Assembly: GCA_002311925.1 (NCBI GenBank)
Contig: DCAK01000046.1
Span: 11,284 to 39,093 of the forward strand
Origin: Planctomycetes bacterium UBA1135
GTDB taxonomy: Bacteria > Planctomycetota > UBA1135
Reading direction: 5' to 3'
DNA length: 27,810 nt
Under the pieces are notes generated by a model. The model was given only the letters and a program-made list of their open reading frames with translations. It searched no databases and was not told the DNA's origin. Position numbers and translations under genes: made by a program. Position 1 is the stretch's first letter, and each line of letters begins with the position of its first letter. Positions 1 to 9,338 of this stretch are shown in pieces.

Positions 1-32
1 TCGAATCCCTCCCTCTCCGCCAGCCGCATCCG

Positions 33-1424
33 TTGACCCTTCTCCACCCTTCCGAACTTGAGAGCCGCAAGGTTCTCGTCCTGGGATTGGGCACTTTCGG
101 AGGAGGAGTCGGAGCCGCCCGCCACCTGGCCAAGCTGGGCGCCCGGGTCGTGGCGACCGACCTTCGCACAGCCAAGGAACTGGGGGCGGCCGCCGCCGCA
201 TTGACGGATTTCGGGGTGAACCTTCGGCTTGGCGGGCACGATGCCGCAATGTTCGAGCGGGCCGAGGTCGTGGTGGTGAATCCCGCCATCCCCCCCACCA
301 GCCCCTGGCTTGCCCAAGCCCGCAAATCGGGTTGCCGCCTCACGACCGAGGTTTCCCTCGCCCTCGCCGCCCTGGATGCAACCCCGTCCCTGGCCGTGAC
401 CGGAACCCACGGGAAATCCACCTGCGCCGCCCTCGCCGCCCACCTGGTGAGCGGGCTTCACGGCAAAACAGTCCTTTCCGGCAACCTCGGTGGTTCCCTG
501 CTCGAGGCCACCGCCGGGCTGGGCCGCGACGACCTCCTGGTGGTGGAACTTTCCTCCTTTCAACTTGAACGCCTGGAAACGCCCCCCTCCTGGCCCCGGG
601 TGGCGATTCTCACCGTCCAGGGTGAGGACCACCTCGACTGGCACGGAGACCCAGACGCCTACGCCCGGGCCAAGCTTCGGCTCCTCGAGGGACAGGAACC
701 GAACCAGCTTGCCCTCGCCGCGGCCGATTGCCCCGGGGCGGAAAGGTGGTCCCAAGCCGCGCCGGGCCGAAGCGAGCAACCCGGTCCCGGCTTTCTTTCC
801 AGCCTGGGGATTGAAGCCCTGCCCCCTTCCCTCGTTCCCGCCTTTCTCAAGCCGGTGGTCCGGCTGGCCGCCCGCGGGGCCATGGAACTCGGCGCCTCCG
901 AGGCCCAGCTTCGCGAGCGCATCGCCGACTGGCCCGGCCTCCCCCACCGGATGGAATCCCTGGCCCACCCGGACGGTTTCCTGGTCGTCGACAACGGAGT
1001 CGCGACCCACCCTGAACCCACCGCCCGAGCCCTGGAAGGATTCGCGGACGAAAACCGCGGGGTCGTCCTCCTGGCGGGTGGCAAAGACAAGGGTCTTCCC
1101 CTGGATGAACTCGCCGCCGCGACCCGGGGCTGCCGGGAGATTCACCTCCATGGCCAGGGTGGAATCCGACTGGCGGGAATCCTGAATGCACAGGAAACCA
1201 GCGGTCCTCAAGCCCCCAAAGTAGTGGTTCATGACGGGGCCGAACAGGCGATGCGCGCAGCCCTCGCCGCCGCCGGGTCGGGCGAGGTTCTCCTCTTTTC
1301 TCCGTCCTTTTCATCCTTCGACGAGTTCGTAAATTTTGCCGAACGAGCCTTGCTCTTCCGGGAACTGGCTGGTTTTCCTCTGGAAAAAGAATTGCCTCGT
1401 GACACCGCGGCTTCTTCGTACTAG
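33..1424 (+). CDS. murD: UDP-N-acetylmuramoylalanine--D-glutamate ligase (MurD)
   Basis: Cytoplasmic Mur ligase that adds D-Glu to UDP-MurNAc-L-Ala using ATP in peptidoglycan precursor synthesis. The N-terminal Rossmann segment carries GLGTFGGG near residue 18. The ATP loop TGTHGKST lies at about residues 123-130, followed by the MurD-type ELSSFQLE and the HLDWHGDPDAYARAK region, whose Lys corresponds to the carbamylated lysine of the family. The C-terminal domain has AGGKDKG. About 463 residues is normal for MurD. Two oddities: the P-loop has His where MurD usually has Asn, and the 'DSxATxP'-like segment reads DNGVATHPEPT. The start is uncertain. TTG at 33 is the first usable codon, but the frame is open to the window edge, so the true start may lie upstream. 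Only 14 bases separate it from mcsA, suggesting co-transcription. Confidence 0.9.
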   Translation: MTLLHPSELESRKVLVLGLGTFGGGVGAARHLAKLGARVVATDLRTAKELGAAAAALTDFGVNLRLGGHDAAMFERAEVVVVNPAIPPTSPWLAQARKSGCRLTTEVSLALAALDATPSLAVTGTHGKSTCAALAAHLVSGLHGKTVLSGNLGGSLLEATAGLGRDDLLVVELSSFQLERLETPPSWPRVAILTVQGEDHLDWHGDPDAYARAKLRLLEGQEPNQLALAAADCPGAERWSQAAPGRSEQPGPGFLSSLGIEALPPSLVPAFLKPVVRLAARGAMELGASEAQLRERIADWPGLPHRMESLAHPDGFLVVDNGVATHPEPTARALEGFADENRGVVLLAGGKDKGLPLDELAAATRGCREIHLHGQGGIRLAGILNAQETSGPQAPKVVVHDGAEQAMRAALAAAGSGEVLLFSPSFSSFDEFVNFAERALLFRELAGFPLEKELPRDTAASSY

Positions 1425-1438
1425 AAGAGGGGTAAGAA

Positions 1439-1942
1439 ATGCGTTGCCAATCCTGCCAGCAGAACCCGGCCACCGTCCACCAGATGGTGGCGGAGTACGG
1501 GCCCGACGGAAACCAGGAAATCCGCGAGGTCCATCTCTGCGGCGCCTGCGCGAGGGCCGATGGCGTGCCGGTGCCCGCCGCCCCCGCCTTTCCGGCGATG
1601 ATCGGCATGTTGGGCAAGGCCCTGCTCAGCCAGGCCGCCGCCACGACCGACCCTTCCACCGCTTGCCCCGCCTGCGGCTGGACCCTGCGGGATTTTCGCC
1701 AAACCAGCCGTTTCGGCTGTCCCGAGGACTATGAGTTCTTCGGGAAGTATGTTGAGGAGGTCCTCGAGCAGATTCATGGACAGACGGAACATCTTGTTCC
1801 ACAAGAGGATGCGGAAGGCGCCGACCTCCGCCACGCGCTCCAGGACGCCATCAAGCGGGAGGATTACGAGGAAGCCGCCCGTCTCCGCGACCACCTGGAA
1901 AAATTGGATTCCCCCCTGGAAAACCCGGGGATTATGGATTAA
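1439..1942 (+). CDS. mcsA: McsA-like zinc-finger/UVR-motif protein
   Basis: Homologue of McsA, which in Firmicutes modulates the CtsR repressor and activates the McsB arginine kinase of the ClpCP system. Cysteine pairs are visible at C3/C6 (CQSC), C34/C37 (CGAC) and C76/C79 (CPAC). The fourth family pair is reduced to C94, because the second position is Asp (GCPEDY). A UVR motif occupies about residues 128-156 (LQDAIKREDYEEAARLRDHL). The length, 167 residues, is close to B. subtilis McsA. A good ribosome-binding sequence (GAGGGG) precedes the ATG. clpC follows after 52 bases, the expected partner. No mcsB or ctsR gene is in this locus, so the protein may act as a ClpC adaptor without a kinase; that is inference. 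Confidence 0.85.
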   Translation: MRCQSCQQNPATVHQMVAEYGPDGNQEIREVHLCGACARADGVPVPAAPAFPAMIGMLGKALLSQAAATTDPSTACPACGWTLRDFRQTSRFGCPEDYEFFGKYVEEVLEQIHGQTEHLVPQEDAEGADLRHALQDAIKREDYEEAARLRDHLEKLDSPLENPGIMD

Positions 1943-1994
1943 CTAAGGAATCCTCCGCCCATTCACCGATAGGGAATAGAGAGGACCACCACCC

Positions 1995-4562
1995 ATGTTT
2001 GACCGTTTCACCGAAAGAGCCCGCAAAGTGATGGGATTCGCTCGCCGCGAAGCCCAGCGTTTTCACCACGAGTACATCGGAACCGAGCACATCCTCCTGG
2101 GATTGATTCAGGAAGGACAAGGCGTTGCCGCCAATGTGTTGAAATCAATGAACATCGACCTGGAAAAAATCCGCCGCGAGGTCGAAAAGATCGTCAAAGC
2201 TGGCCCTGCCATGGAACCATCGGTCCAGATTCCCTTCACCCCGAGGGCGAAGAAGGTGGTGGAACTCGCATTGGAAGAGGCGAGCAACCTCGGCCACAAC
2301 TACATCGGCACCGAGCATCTCCTGCTCGCCCTACTGCGCGAACAGGAAGGCATCGCCGCCCATGTTCTCCAGGCCCTCGGGGTTCGCCTCAAGGATGTAC
2401 GTGAAGAGGTCATCGAATTCCTCGGCGGAGCCCTCCCCGAGGGCGAAGAAGCCGAAGAGGAACTCATCGGAGCCGGGGAAGGCGTTCCCGGCCACCACGG
2501 TAAATCCAAGACTCCAGCCCTGGATTCCTTCGGCCGCGATTTGACCGAGGCCGCCCGCCGGGATGAACTCGACCCGGTCATTGGCCGGGCCAATGAAATC
2601 GAGCGGGTCGTCCAGGTCCTCTCGCGCCGAACCAAGAACAACCCCGTTCTTCTCGGCGAGCCCGGGGTCGGCAAGACCGCCATCGTCGAGGGCCTGGCTC
2701 GGTCCATCGTCGCCGGTCAGGTTCCTGAAGTTCTTCGCGACCGACGCATCGTTTCCCTCGACCTCGCCGGCATGGTCGCAGGCACCAAGTATCGCGGCCA
2801 GTTCGAAGAGCGCATCAAGGCCGTCATGAGCGAAGTCAAGCGAGCCCGCAATGTCATCCTCTTCATCGACGAGCTCCACACCCTGGTGGGAGCCGGGGGC
2901 GCGGAGGGCGCCATTGACGCCTCGAACGTTTTGAAGCCCTCCCTTTCCAGGGGCGAAATCCAATGCATCGGGGCCACAACCCTCGACGAATACCGGAAGT
3001 TCGTGGAAAAGGATGGAGCCCTGGAAAGACGTTTCCAGTCGGTCATCGTCGAACCGCCCAGCCGGGACGAAACCCTGGCCATTCTCAAGGGCCTCGCAGA
3101 TCGCTATCAGGACCACCACAAGGTGGAATACACCGAGCATGCTCTCGAAGCGGCCGTCGACATGAGCATCAAGTACATCACAAGCCGCTTCCTTCCCGAC
3201 AAGGCCATCGATGTCATCGATGAAGCCGGCGCGCGACTTCGCCTTAGGACCATGACTCCCCCGCCCGATGTGGCCGACCTGGATTCCGAGATTGCCGGCC
3301 TTGAAAAAGAGAAAGAAGAAGCCGTTGCCGACCAGGATTTCGAACTGGCCGCCAAGAAGCGGGACGAGGCCTACCAGCTTCGCCGCAAGCGCGAGGCGCG
3401 CCTCGCCGAATGGCGGAATTCCGAGGAGGAGGACGGGTCCAAGGCCATCGTCGACCGCGAGGTCGTGGCCGAAACCGTTTCCAACATGACCGGGATTCCC
3501 CTGACCAACCTCGCTGAGGAGGAAGCCGAGCGGCTTCTCCACATGGAGGAGGAAATGGGCGCCACGGTCATCCACCAGGAAGAGGCGGTCCAAGCCATCG
3601 CCAAGGCCGTCCGTCGGTCCCGCTCGGGGCTCAAGGACCCCAACCGGCCCACCGGTTCCTTCCTCTTTCTCGGTCCGTCCGGGGTGGGGAAGACCTGGCT
3701 CTGCAAGGAACTCGCCCGCTTTCTCTTCGGGAACGAGGAGTCCCTCATCACAATCGACATGTCCGAATACATGGAGAAGCACAACGCCAGTCGCCTGGTG
3801 GGGTCGCCTCCCGGCTATGTCGGCTATGAAGAGGGCGGCCAGCTGACCGAGCAGGTCCGCCGCAAGCCCTACTCGGTGATTCTCTTCGACGAAATCGAGA
3901 AGGCGCATCCGGATGTCTACAACATGCTTCTCCAAATCATGGAGGAGGGCCGGCTCACAGATTCCTTCGGACGCCATGTGGATTTCCGCAACGCCGTCCT
4001 CATCATGACCTCCAATGTGGGGACCGAGAAGGTGGCCAGCGGTGGCGGATTGGGTTTCACCGCCGACGAGGGAACCAGCCAGGAGCGCCTGCGCCAGGCC
4101 TTGTTGGACGAGGTCGAGCGCTTCTTCCGGCCCGAGTTCATCAACCGCCTCGACGGGATTATTCCCTTCAACACGCTCCGCAAGGAGGATCTTTACAAGA
4201 TCATCGACATCGAGCTCGCCAAGGTTGCGGAGCGCCTCAAGGAGAAGAAACTGGTTCTGCAGCTTTCGGATTCGGCCCGCGAGTTCCTCATCGAAAATGG
4301 ATACAACGCTCAATACGGAGCGCGGCCCCTGCGCCGAACCATCGAGAAGAATGTGGAGGACCTCCTCGCCGAGGAAATGCTCCGCGGTCAGCTCCCTGAG
4401 AATTCGCTGGTGGTGATGGAGGCTTCCGAAGAAAAGGACGCTCTCGTCTTCTCGGTCATTCCCTCCCCTGACGGAGAGGAGAGCGCCGAGGATGCTTCAG
4501 AGGAGGAAACGGCCAGTGCGGCCGGCCCGGTGGGCGAGGAAGGGGACAGCGACCCGGCCTAG
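1995..4562 (+). CDS. clpC: ATP-dependent Clp protease ATPase subunit ClpC
   Basis: HSP100 AAA+ unfoldase that feeds proteins to ClpP. Order of domains: two Clp_N repeats (residues ~1-145, each with an YIGTEHxLL motif); AAA-1 with Walker A GEPGVGKT at ~221-228; a middle domain with a UVR-type coiled coil (~430-470), which defines ClpC rather than ClpA or ClpB; AAA-2 with Walker A GPSGVGKT at ~559-566, the pore loop GYVGYEEGG and the [10 protein letters not shown] segment; and a C-terminal D2-small domain. The LGF tripeptide in GGGLGFTAD is the expected ClpP-docking loop. At 855 residues with an acidic tail it is slightly longer than B. subtilis ClpC (about 810). mcsA is immediately upstream. 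The gene converges on the MATE gene with only 24 bases between stops and no convincing terminator. Confidence 0.96.
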   Translation: MFDRFTERARKVMGFARREAQRFHHEYIGTEHILLGLIQEGQGVAANVLKSMNIDLEKIRREVEKIVKAGPAMEPSVQIPFTPRAKKVVELALEEASNLGHNYIGTEHLLLALLREQEGIAAHVLQALGVRLKDVREEVIEFLGGALPEGEEAEEELIGAGEGVPGHHGKSKTPALDSFGRDLTEAARRDELDPVIGRANEIERVVQVLSRRTKNNPVLLGEPGVGKTAIVEGLARSIVAGQVPEVLRDRRIVSLDLAGMVAGTKYRGQFEERIKAVMSEVKRARNVILFIDELHTLVGAGGAEGAIDASNVLKPSLSRGEIQCIGATTLDEYRKFVEKDGALERRFQSVIVEPPSRDETLAILKGLADRYQDHHKVEYTEHALEAAVDMSIKYITSRFLPDKAIDVIDEAGARLRLRTMTPPPDVADLDSEIAGLEKEKEEAVADQDFELAAKKRDEAYQLRRKREARLAEWRNSEEEDGSKAIVDREVVAETVSNMTGIPLTNLAEEEAERLLHMEEEMGATVIHQEEAVQAIAKAVRRSRSGLKDPNRPTGSFLFLGPSGVGKTWLCKELARFLFGNEESLITIDMSEYMEKHNASRLVGSPPGYVGYEEGGQLTEQVRRKPYSVILFDEIEKAHPDVYNMLLQIMEEGRLTDSFGRHVDFRNAVLIMTSNVGTEKVASGGGLGFTADEGTSQERLRQALLDEVERFFRPEFINRLDGIIPFNTLRKEDLYKIIDIELAKVAERLKEKKLVLQLSDSAREFLIENGYNAQYGARPLRRTIEKNVEDLLAEEMLRGQLPENSLVVMEASEEKDALVFSVIPSPDGEESAEDASEEETASAAGPVGEEGDSDPA

Positions 4563-4586
4563 GACCGGAACCGCCCCATTTTCGGG

Positions 4587-5936
4587 CTAGACGGGAACTC
4601 CGTCCGCCTCGCGGTTCAATCGCGACCGCATCCACAGGCCCAGGCCGAGGGAAGCCGCAGCCTGGCCGACGAGGTAACCCGCGCAAGCCCCTTGGAGGGT
4701 GGAATATCCGAAATGGGGCGCCCAGGCCCAACCCAGGGCGACGAGGGGAACGACCAGGAAGGTCGCGCGCACGAAGGAGGCCACCAGCCCGGGGCGGGGT
4801 TGCTGAAGCCCCTCGAAGGCCGAACGGACCAGGAAGAAGGGGAGAAGGGCCAGAACCGTCAGGGGGATGAAGGCCATTCCCTGGGCGGCGAACAAGCGGG
4901 TGGTTTCCGCGTCGGCGAGTTTCTCCGCCACCCACGGTCCCACCAGCAAAGCCACAGGGAGGACCAAAATCAGGACGTAGAAGAAGCCGGCCCGGAGACC
5001 GACCCTCAATTCCATTCGGATTCCAGGAAAGTCATTCTTCCCGTGCAACCGGGCGACCAGGGGAAGGAGGGCCACGCTGGCGGCAATGATGGGCATCGCG
5101 AGAAAGCGGACCGTGCGGTCGAAGATGCTCCAGGATGCGAGAAGGGGGGTGGCGTCCTCCGATTGAGCGAGCACCAGGTTGACGGCCAGAGTCTCGCCCG
5201 CGATAAAGAAATAGGCGAGAGCGCCGGGGACGGCGAGTTGCAGGATGGCCCGGACCGGGTTCTCGAAAATCCCCGGCTGGCTGTGCTGGTTACGGGCGAT
5301 GCGGGCCAATTCGTGCCCTCGGGCCCGGAAGATGGCGAAGGTCAGCCCGCCGAGACGGCCGATGACGGTGGAAAGGGCGATTCCCATGATTCCCCAGCCG
5401 CAGACGAAGACGAAGAAGGTGTTGAGGATGACATTGAGACAGCCGGAAATGATGCCCGCCCACATGGTCCCCTTGGTGTCCTGGTGGGCCTTGACCACGG
5501 AATCGGGCAGGATGGCCCAGAAGGATGTCAATCCGGAACCGGCGAGGAGAATCGGAGCGTAGATGCGGAAGGCACCGGCGACGGCGGGGTCCAGCCCGAG
5601 GTGGGGAATGACCCACCAGACTCCGGCGGCCAGCAGGAGAAAGGACACGCACAGGATGTGGATGATTTTCCTGGCGCCCAGTTGGAGGCCGAGAATGGAT
5701 GCCCCTTCGCCGGCTCCCATCGCGGAGGCGAGGCGGGCGGTCAGGCCGTTGGAAGTGCCCACCCAGCAAGCTAGGGCAAGGAATTCGAGGGGAAGGGTGA
5801 GGCCGATGGCGGCGATGGAGGCATCCCCCTCCGGCAACATGGACGCGTAGATGGTGTCCACCCAGGCGAAGGTGGAGCGCAGCCAGAAGCTGACGACCAG
5901 GGGGCCGGCGAGACGAAGGAGGGCGGGTGACCGCAA
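4587..5936 (-). CDS. MATE-family multidrug/metabolite efflux protein
   Basis: Inner-membrane Na+/H+-coupled exporter of the MATE (NorM/DinF) superfamily. From the chosen start it has about 449 residues, the family norm, with roughly 12 hydrophobic segments and two similar halves. Recognisable pieces include LAGPLVVSFWLRSTFAWVDTIY at the N-terminus (split here only by length), GIMGIALSTVIGR at the end of the first half and a basic tail (MRSRLNREAD). The open frame runs on to 6218, but that extension lies antisense to the lipoprotein gene and is not MATE-like. TTG at 5936 (start LRSPALLRLAGP) is the best internal start, with CTG at 5954 possible; neither has a clear Shine-Dalgarno sequence. It is divergent from the lipoprotein gene. 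The substrate cannot be told from sequence. Confidence 0.88.
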   Translation of the reverse strand: MRSPALLRLAGPLVVSFWLRSTFAWVDTIYASMLPEGDASIAAIGLTLPLEFLALACWVGTSNGLTARLASAMGAGEGASILGLQLGARKIIHILCVSFLLLAAGVWWVIPHLGLDPAVAGAFRIYAPILLAGSGLTSFWAILPDSVVKAHQDTKGTMWAGIISGCLNVILNTFFVFVCGWGIMGIALSTVIGRLGGLTFAIFRARGHELARIARNQHSQPGIFENPVRAILQLAVPGALAYFFIAGETLAVNLVLAQSEDATPLLASWSIFDRTVRFLAMPIIAASVALLPLVARLHGKNDFPGIRMELRVGLRAGFFYVLILVLPVALLVGPWVAEKLADAETTRLFAAQGMAFIPLTVLALLPFFLVRSAFEGLQQPRPGLVASFVRATFLVVPLVALGWAWAPHFGYSTLQGACAGYLVGQAAASLGLGLWMRSRLNREADGVPV

Positions 5937-5963
5937 GGCCGGGGATTGTCGCAGAACCGGAGT

Positions 5964-5969
5964 TAGACT
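5964..5969 (+). promoter_or_regulatory. Possible -10 box (TAGACT) for the lipoprotein gene
   Basis: TAGACT fits the TAnnnT pattern and ends 7 bases before ATG 5977. The predicted transcription start would then fall on the start codon, giving a leaderless mRNA. No convincing -35 box is visible. The complementary strand of the same bases reads TCTAACT, which could serve the divergent MATE gene. Confidence 0.3.
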
Positions 5970-5970
5970 G

Positions 5971-6513
5971 ATGCCGATGCGTATCCTCTCCTGGATTTCC
6001 CTGCTGGCCCTCCTTTCCTGCATGAAGGCTCCCGACCCCGCTCGGGCGATGGGGCCACCGCCGGATGCCGGCCCCCCCACCCTGGTTTTCCAGGCCCCGG
6101 AGGGTTGGGAAGAGATGCCCTCCTCCCAGAGCATTCTCCTGGCGTCGTGGACCCTGCCCGGCGAGGGAATCGGGAACATTTCCTGGATGGGTAACCGGCC
6201 TGAAATCAAGCAGGCCAACCTGCAGAGGTGGATCGATCAATTCGAGGACCGGGGCAGGTCGGAAACCGGCGCCCTGGAGGGCTTGTCCACCCATCCCGTG
6301 ACCCTGCTCGAGGTGGAGGGCACCCTGGCCCAGACCCGGCAGGTGGGCGGGGGGGATCCCCGGTTGGGGTGGGCGCTGTTGGGCGCGGTTGTGGACACTG
6401 CCGAGGGCCCGGTCTACCTGAAGGTCGTCGGACCTTCGGAAGAAATCCAGACCCATCGTGAGGCCGTACTCAAGGCCCTCCGCAGCTTGGACTTGGTGAA
6501 GCAGGGAAAGTGA
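5971..6513 (+). CDS. Small predicted lipoprotein of unknown function
   Basis: A 180-residue exported protein not assigned to a known family. It begins MPMRILSW, followed by a short hydrophobic stretch and the lipobox-like LALLSC, so it should be lipid-anchored at Cys18. The mature part is globular (TLVFQAPEGWEEMPSSQ..., ending in EAVLKALRSLDL). 'Pulled apart' motifs such as PEGW and a late VYLKVVGP...AVLKALRSL recall small secreted proteins that scan a post-translational fitness score in planctomycete-type genomes, but I do not recognise a domain. The start may be ATG 5971 or ATG 5977. The latter gives the cleaner signal peptide and lies 7 bases after a TAGACT box, which would suit leaderless translation. 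It is divergent from the MATE gene, and dprA follows after 47 bases. Confidence 0.75.
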   Translation: MPMRILSWISLLALLSCMKAPDPARAMGPPPDAGPPTLVFQAPEGWEEMPSSQSILLASWTLPGEGIGNISWMGNRPEIKQANLQRWIDQFEDRGRSETGALEGLSTHPVTLLEVEGTLAQTRQVGGGDPRLGWALLGAVVDTAEGPVYLKVVGPSEEIQTHREAVLKALRSLDLVKQGK

Positions 6514-6560
6514 CCTCGACCCGGGTGTAACCCCAGCGGCCGGAAAGCGTCCCTCCCCTC

Positions 6561-7616
6561 ATGGAGGAGGAAGAAAAGGCCCTCCTGGGCTTGAACACGG
6601 TTCCAGGCCTGGGTCCAGCGGGTCTCGCCCGCATGGTGGCGTCCGCTGGCGGGGCCGCGGCTCTCGCCCGGGAACCCCGCCGTTGGTGGGGAACCCTGAA
6701 GAACCCTCCCCCTTGTCCGGCGCCGTCCTTTCTTGTGCACGAGGGCGCCTTGCAAGCCGAAGTGGTCGAACAATCCGGCGCCCGGGTTCTCACTCCTGGA
6801 AATCCAGAATGGCCGGACCATCTCGACCACCTCGCCCATCCTCCACCCATGCTCGTGATCAAGGGCAATGCCGCCGCCCTGGGTCCACGGCCCGGCATCG
6901 CAGTCATCGGCGCGCGTGCCTGCACCCCCTACGGCCGGGAACAAGCTCGCCGTTTCGGGGCCTCCCTCGCCGTCGCCGGACACAGGGTCGTCTCGGGTGC
7001 CGCCCGTGGAATCGACCAATCCGCCATGCGCGGAGCCGTTGACATGGGGGGGACCGTTCTCGCCGTCTGCGGGTGCGGAATCGACCGAGTTTATCCCCCC
7101 GAGGCCGCCCCCCTCCTGGAAGCGCTGCTCGAAGAGGGCGGCGCCGTGGTCACGGAATTCCCCTGCGGAATGGCCCCCGTCCCTGGAAACTTTCCCCGAC
7201 GGAATCGGCTCATTGCCGCCCTTTCCCAGGCGGTCCTCGTCATCCAGGCCACGGTTCGGTCGGGCAGCCTCAATACCGTCGGCTGGGCTCTGGAACTTGG
7301 GAGGGAGGTCTTCGCGGTCCCCGGACCTGTCGACAGCCCGGTTTCCCGGGGCCCACACAAGCTCCTTCGCGACGGGGCCACCCTCGCCGAGACCCCGGCC
7401 GACCTCCTGGCCTCCCCCACCCTCGACCCCAGGGCGGACACCCCCCTGCTCAAGGTTCTTTCCGAAGCGGACGCATCCCTGGACGAATTGGCCCTCACGC
7501 TGGACAAGGAGCCCGACACCCTTCTGGAGGAAATCGCCACCCTTGAAGTCGAAGGCAGGGTGATGCGCCGGCCGGGGGGCATTTATCATCGCTGCGGGCC
7601 CTCGGCGCCCGATTGA
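6561..7616 (+). CDS. dprA: DNA-processing protein DprA/Smf
   Basis: Cytoplasmic protein that binds incoming single-stranded DNA and loads RecA during natural transformation; it is also widespread in non-competent bacteria. A helix-hairpin-helix-like N-terminus (NTVPGLGPAGLARM, ~12-25) is followed by the Rossmann-fold DprA domain with VIGARACTPYG (~115-125), SGAARGID (145-152), FPRRNRLIAALS (211-222) and RSGSLNT (~233-239). A C-terminal winged helix spans ~285-345. At 351 residues it has family length. Small deviations: MRGAV replaces the usual AHxGAL, and Gln229 stands where most homologues have Glu in the 'vvEA' segment. The bases before the ATG (CTCCCCTC) contain no Shine-Dalgarno sequence. 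The stop codon abuts the ATG of the next gene, so the two are probably co-translated. Confidence 0.93.
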   Translation: MEEEEKALLGLNTVPGLGPAGLARMVASAGGAAALAREPRRWWGTLKNPPPCPAPSFLVHEGALQAEVVEQSGARVLTPGNPEWPDHLDHLAHPPPMLVIKGNAAALGPRPGIAVIGARACTPYGREQARRFGASLAVAGHRVVSGAARGIDQSAMRGAVDMGGTVLAVCGCGIDRVYPPEAAPLLEALLEEGGAVVTEFPCGMAPVPGNFPRRNRLIAALSQAVLVIQATVRSGSLNTVGWALELGREVFAVPGPVDSPVSRGPHKLLRDGATLAETPADLLASPTLDPRADTPLLKVLSEADASLDELALTLDKEPDTLLEEIATLEVEGRVMRRPGGIYHRCGPSAPD

Positions 7617-9323
7617 ATGCGCTTTCTCCCGCTCCTGTTCCTCCTCCTCGCGGTCTGCTCCTTTCCGGAAGGAAAGGGAGCGCCCAAACCACTCGACTGG
7701 AACCCCTGCCTGGGAAAGGATGCGGTCGTGGTTCTCAGCGGCAGCTTGAGGTTTTCCCGAAGCGCGATGCACACCTGGTGGCACGGATTGCATCACCCCC
7801 GCCTTTCGAGGCCCTCCCCCCCCATCCTGGGAGACGATCGGGATTCCATCATCCTGTCCACTCCCGGACACGCCGCCGCCGACCTTCCGCCCTTCGAGGG
7901 GCCGCGGTCCTTGCGGACCGCCCTGCGCATCCATTCCGCCACCCCCGGTCGAGTGCATTGCGAAGTCTTCTGGAAAAGCGGAGAAGACTGGACATCCCTC
8001 GCCAAGCTGGAGCTGCCCGGACACGAACAAGGGCTCCCGGACGCCTGGTTTCCCCTCGAAGCCTCCCTGCCTCCCGGAAATGGACAGCTGGAGCTTGTCT
8101 GCCGAACCCCTGGCCCCGGAGGGCTTCGCGTCCGCGGACCAGAAGTCGCCTGGGCTCACCCCGTCGTCGTTCGCAAGCAAGCCGAACCCTCCCTCCCGGA
8201 TGTATTGCTGGTCACCGTCGACACCCTGCGGGCTGATGGCCTGCTTCATGCTCCGCAACTGAGCCGGATTCTAAGCCGTGGGGCGCAGTGGTCCGACGCT
8301 CTTTCCCCAAGCAATTGGACCCTCCCCGCCTATGCATCCTTGTTCTCCGCTCAGGGCCCCGAAATCCACGGAGCCGGGCGGGGGCCATTTTCTCCTCATC
8401 CCGTTTCCGGGCCTGAAGTGCGGGGTTTCCGGGCCGTCCACCCTCATCTGCCGCTTCTGGCGGAATCCTTTCGCAGGGCGGGATACGCCACCGCCATGTT
8501 TCATCAAAACCCTCTCCTGGAAGCGTGGACCGGATTGAACAGGGGTTTCGAAAGGTATGTCCGCTGCCAGGACGACACTGAGACGGGGCTGGAAATTGCT
8601 GCGGACTGGTGGGGCAGGGAAGACGACCGGCCTCGATTCCTGGTGCTCCACCTGATGGCTCCCCACCTTCCCTACTCCCCGCCCGCTGTGGAAGGCTTGA
8701 CCGACCGCCTCCCTGAAGATCCTCTGGCGAAACTCGCCTGGCGGGAATTCCTGGCCGAGGACCACACCCCCGACGAGCGGAGGGCCTTCTTCGACTTGGA
8801 AGAAACCGACCGCCAGTTGGTCAGGGAACGGTATTTCGCCGAAATCGCCGCCCTTGACGCCCGGCTCGGGCCCTGGATGGAATCCATCCTGACCACCTCC
8901 CCCGAAACTCTGGTGGCTTTCCACTCCGACCATGGGGAGGAGCTTTGGGATGATGGGGGGTTTGAACACGGCCACTCCTTCCACGAATCTGTGGTCCGGG
9001 TCCCCCTGGCCCTGGTCGCGCTAGGCCGGCTCGAAGCGGCATCCATCGACCATCCGGTCCAAGCCCATGACCTCGCCCCCACCCTTCTTCGAGTTTCGGG
9101 GATTCCCCTTCCCGACGGGTGGACGGGAGACCTCTTCACCCCCGCCGAGGAATCCTCCTCGACCCACCCTCTTTTCCGAACCGGGACAGGAGGAATTCGA
9201 CGCATTTCCACCGTCGCCGAATCCCTGCCCTTTTCCCCCACCCACTCTTCGAAGGGCCCACAGCCCGGTCTCCGGCCGGAGGAAGCCCGTGCTCTCGCCG
9301 AGCTGGGTTACATCGGCGGTTGA
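7617..9323 (+). CDS. Secreted sulfatase-superfamily hydrolase/transferase
   Basis: Alkaline-phosphatase/sulfatase-fold protein of 568 residues with an N-terminal signal sequence (MRFLPLLFLLLAV). Residues ~25-185 form an unassigned beta-rich N-terminal region. The catalytic domain starts at PDVLLVTVDTLRAD (~205-218) and contains metal-ligand motifs such as HSDHGEELWDDGGFEHGHSFHE (broken here as HSDHGEE and HGHSFHE, ~436-456). At the nucleophile position, true sulfatases have CxPSR; here it reads T235-L-P-A-Y, so formylglycine cannot form and Thr235 is the probable nucleophile. That favours a phosphatase, phosphotransferase or unusual hydrolase over a classical sulfatase. The tail EEARALAELGYIGG is typical of sulfatase-like proteins in Planctomycetota and Acidobacteriota. 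It starts directly at the dprA stop and converges on the 65-residue gene 15 bases away. Confidence 0.88.
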   Translation: MRFLPLLFLLLAVCSFPEGKGAPKPLDWNPCLGKDAVVVLSGSLRFSRSAMHTWWHGLHHPRLSRPSPPILGDDRDSIILSTPGHAAADLPPFEGPRSLRTALRIHSATPGRVHCEVFWKSGEDWTSLAKLELPGHEQGLPDAWFPLEASLPPGNGQLELVCRTPGPGGLRVRGPEVAWAHPVVVRKQAEPSLPDVLLVTVDTLRADGLLHAPQLSRILSRGAQWSDALSPSNWTLPAYASLFSAQGPEIHGAGRGPFSPHPVSGPEVRGFRAVHPHLPLLAESFRRAGYATAMFHQNPLLEAWTGLNRGFERYVRCQDDTETGLEIAADWWGREDDRPRFLVLHLMAPHLPYSPPAVEGLTDRLPEDPLAKLAWREFLAEDHTPDERRAFFDLEETDRQLVRERYFAEIAALDARLGPWMESILTTSPETLVAFHSDHGEELWDDGGFEHGHSFHESVVRVPLALVALGRLEAASIDHPVQAHDLAPTLLRVSGIPLPDGWTGDLFTPAEESSSTHPLFRTGTGGIRRISTVAESLPFSPTHSSKGPQPGLRPEEARALAELGYIGG

Positions 9324-9338
9324 ATCACCGGCGCCGGG

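Noticed and set aside
847..1659. 270-codon minus frame across the murD-mcsA junction
   Set aside because: It is antisense to two recognised genes and its translation is Arg/Gly/Pro-rich without domains.
2331..4313. 660-codon open frame antisense to clpC
   Set aside because: GC-rich codon bias leaves the opposite strand without stops. The translation shows no domain, and clpC is unambiguous on the plus strand.
4573..4587. GCCC-CATTTTC-GGGC stem between clpC and the MATE gene
   Set aside because: Only four base pairs and no following T-run, so it is too weak to call a terminator.
4692..5774. 360-codon plus frame antisense to the MATE gene
   Set aside because: Low-complexity Gly/Asp/Glu/Gln-rich shadow of the hydrophobic MATE codons on the other strand.
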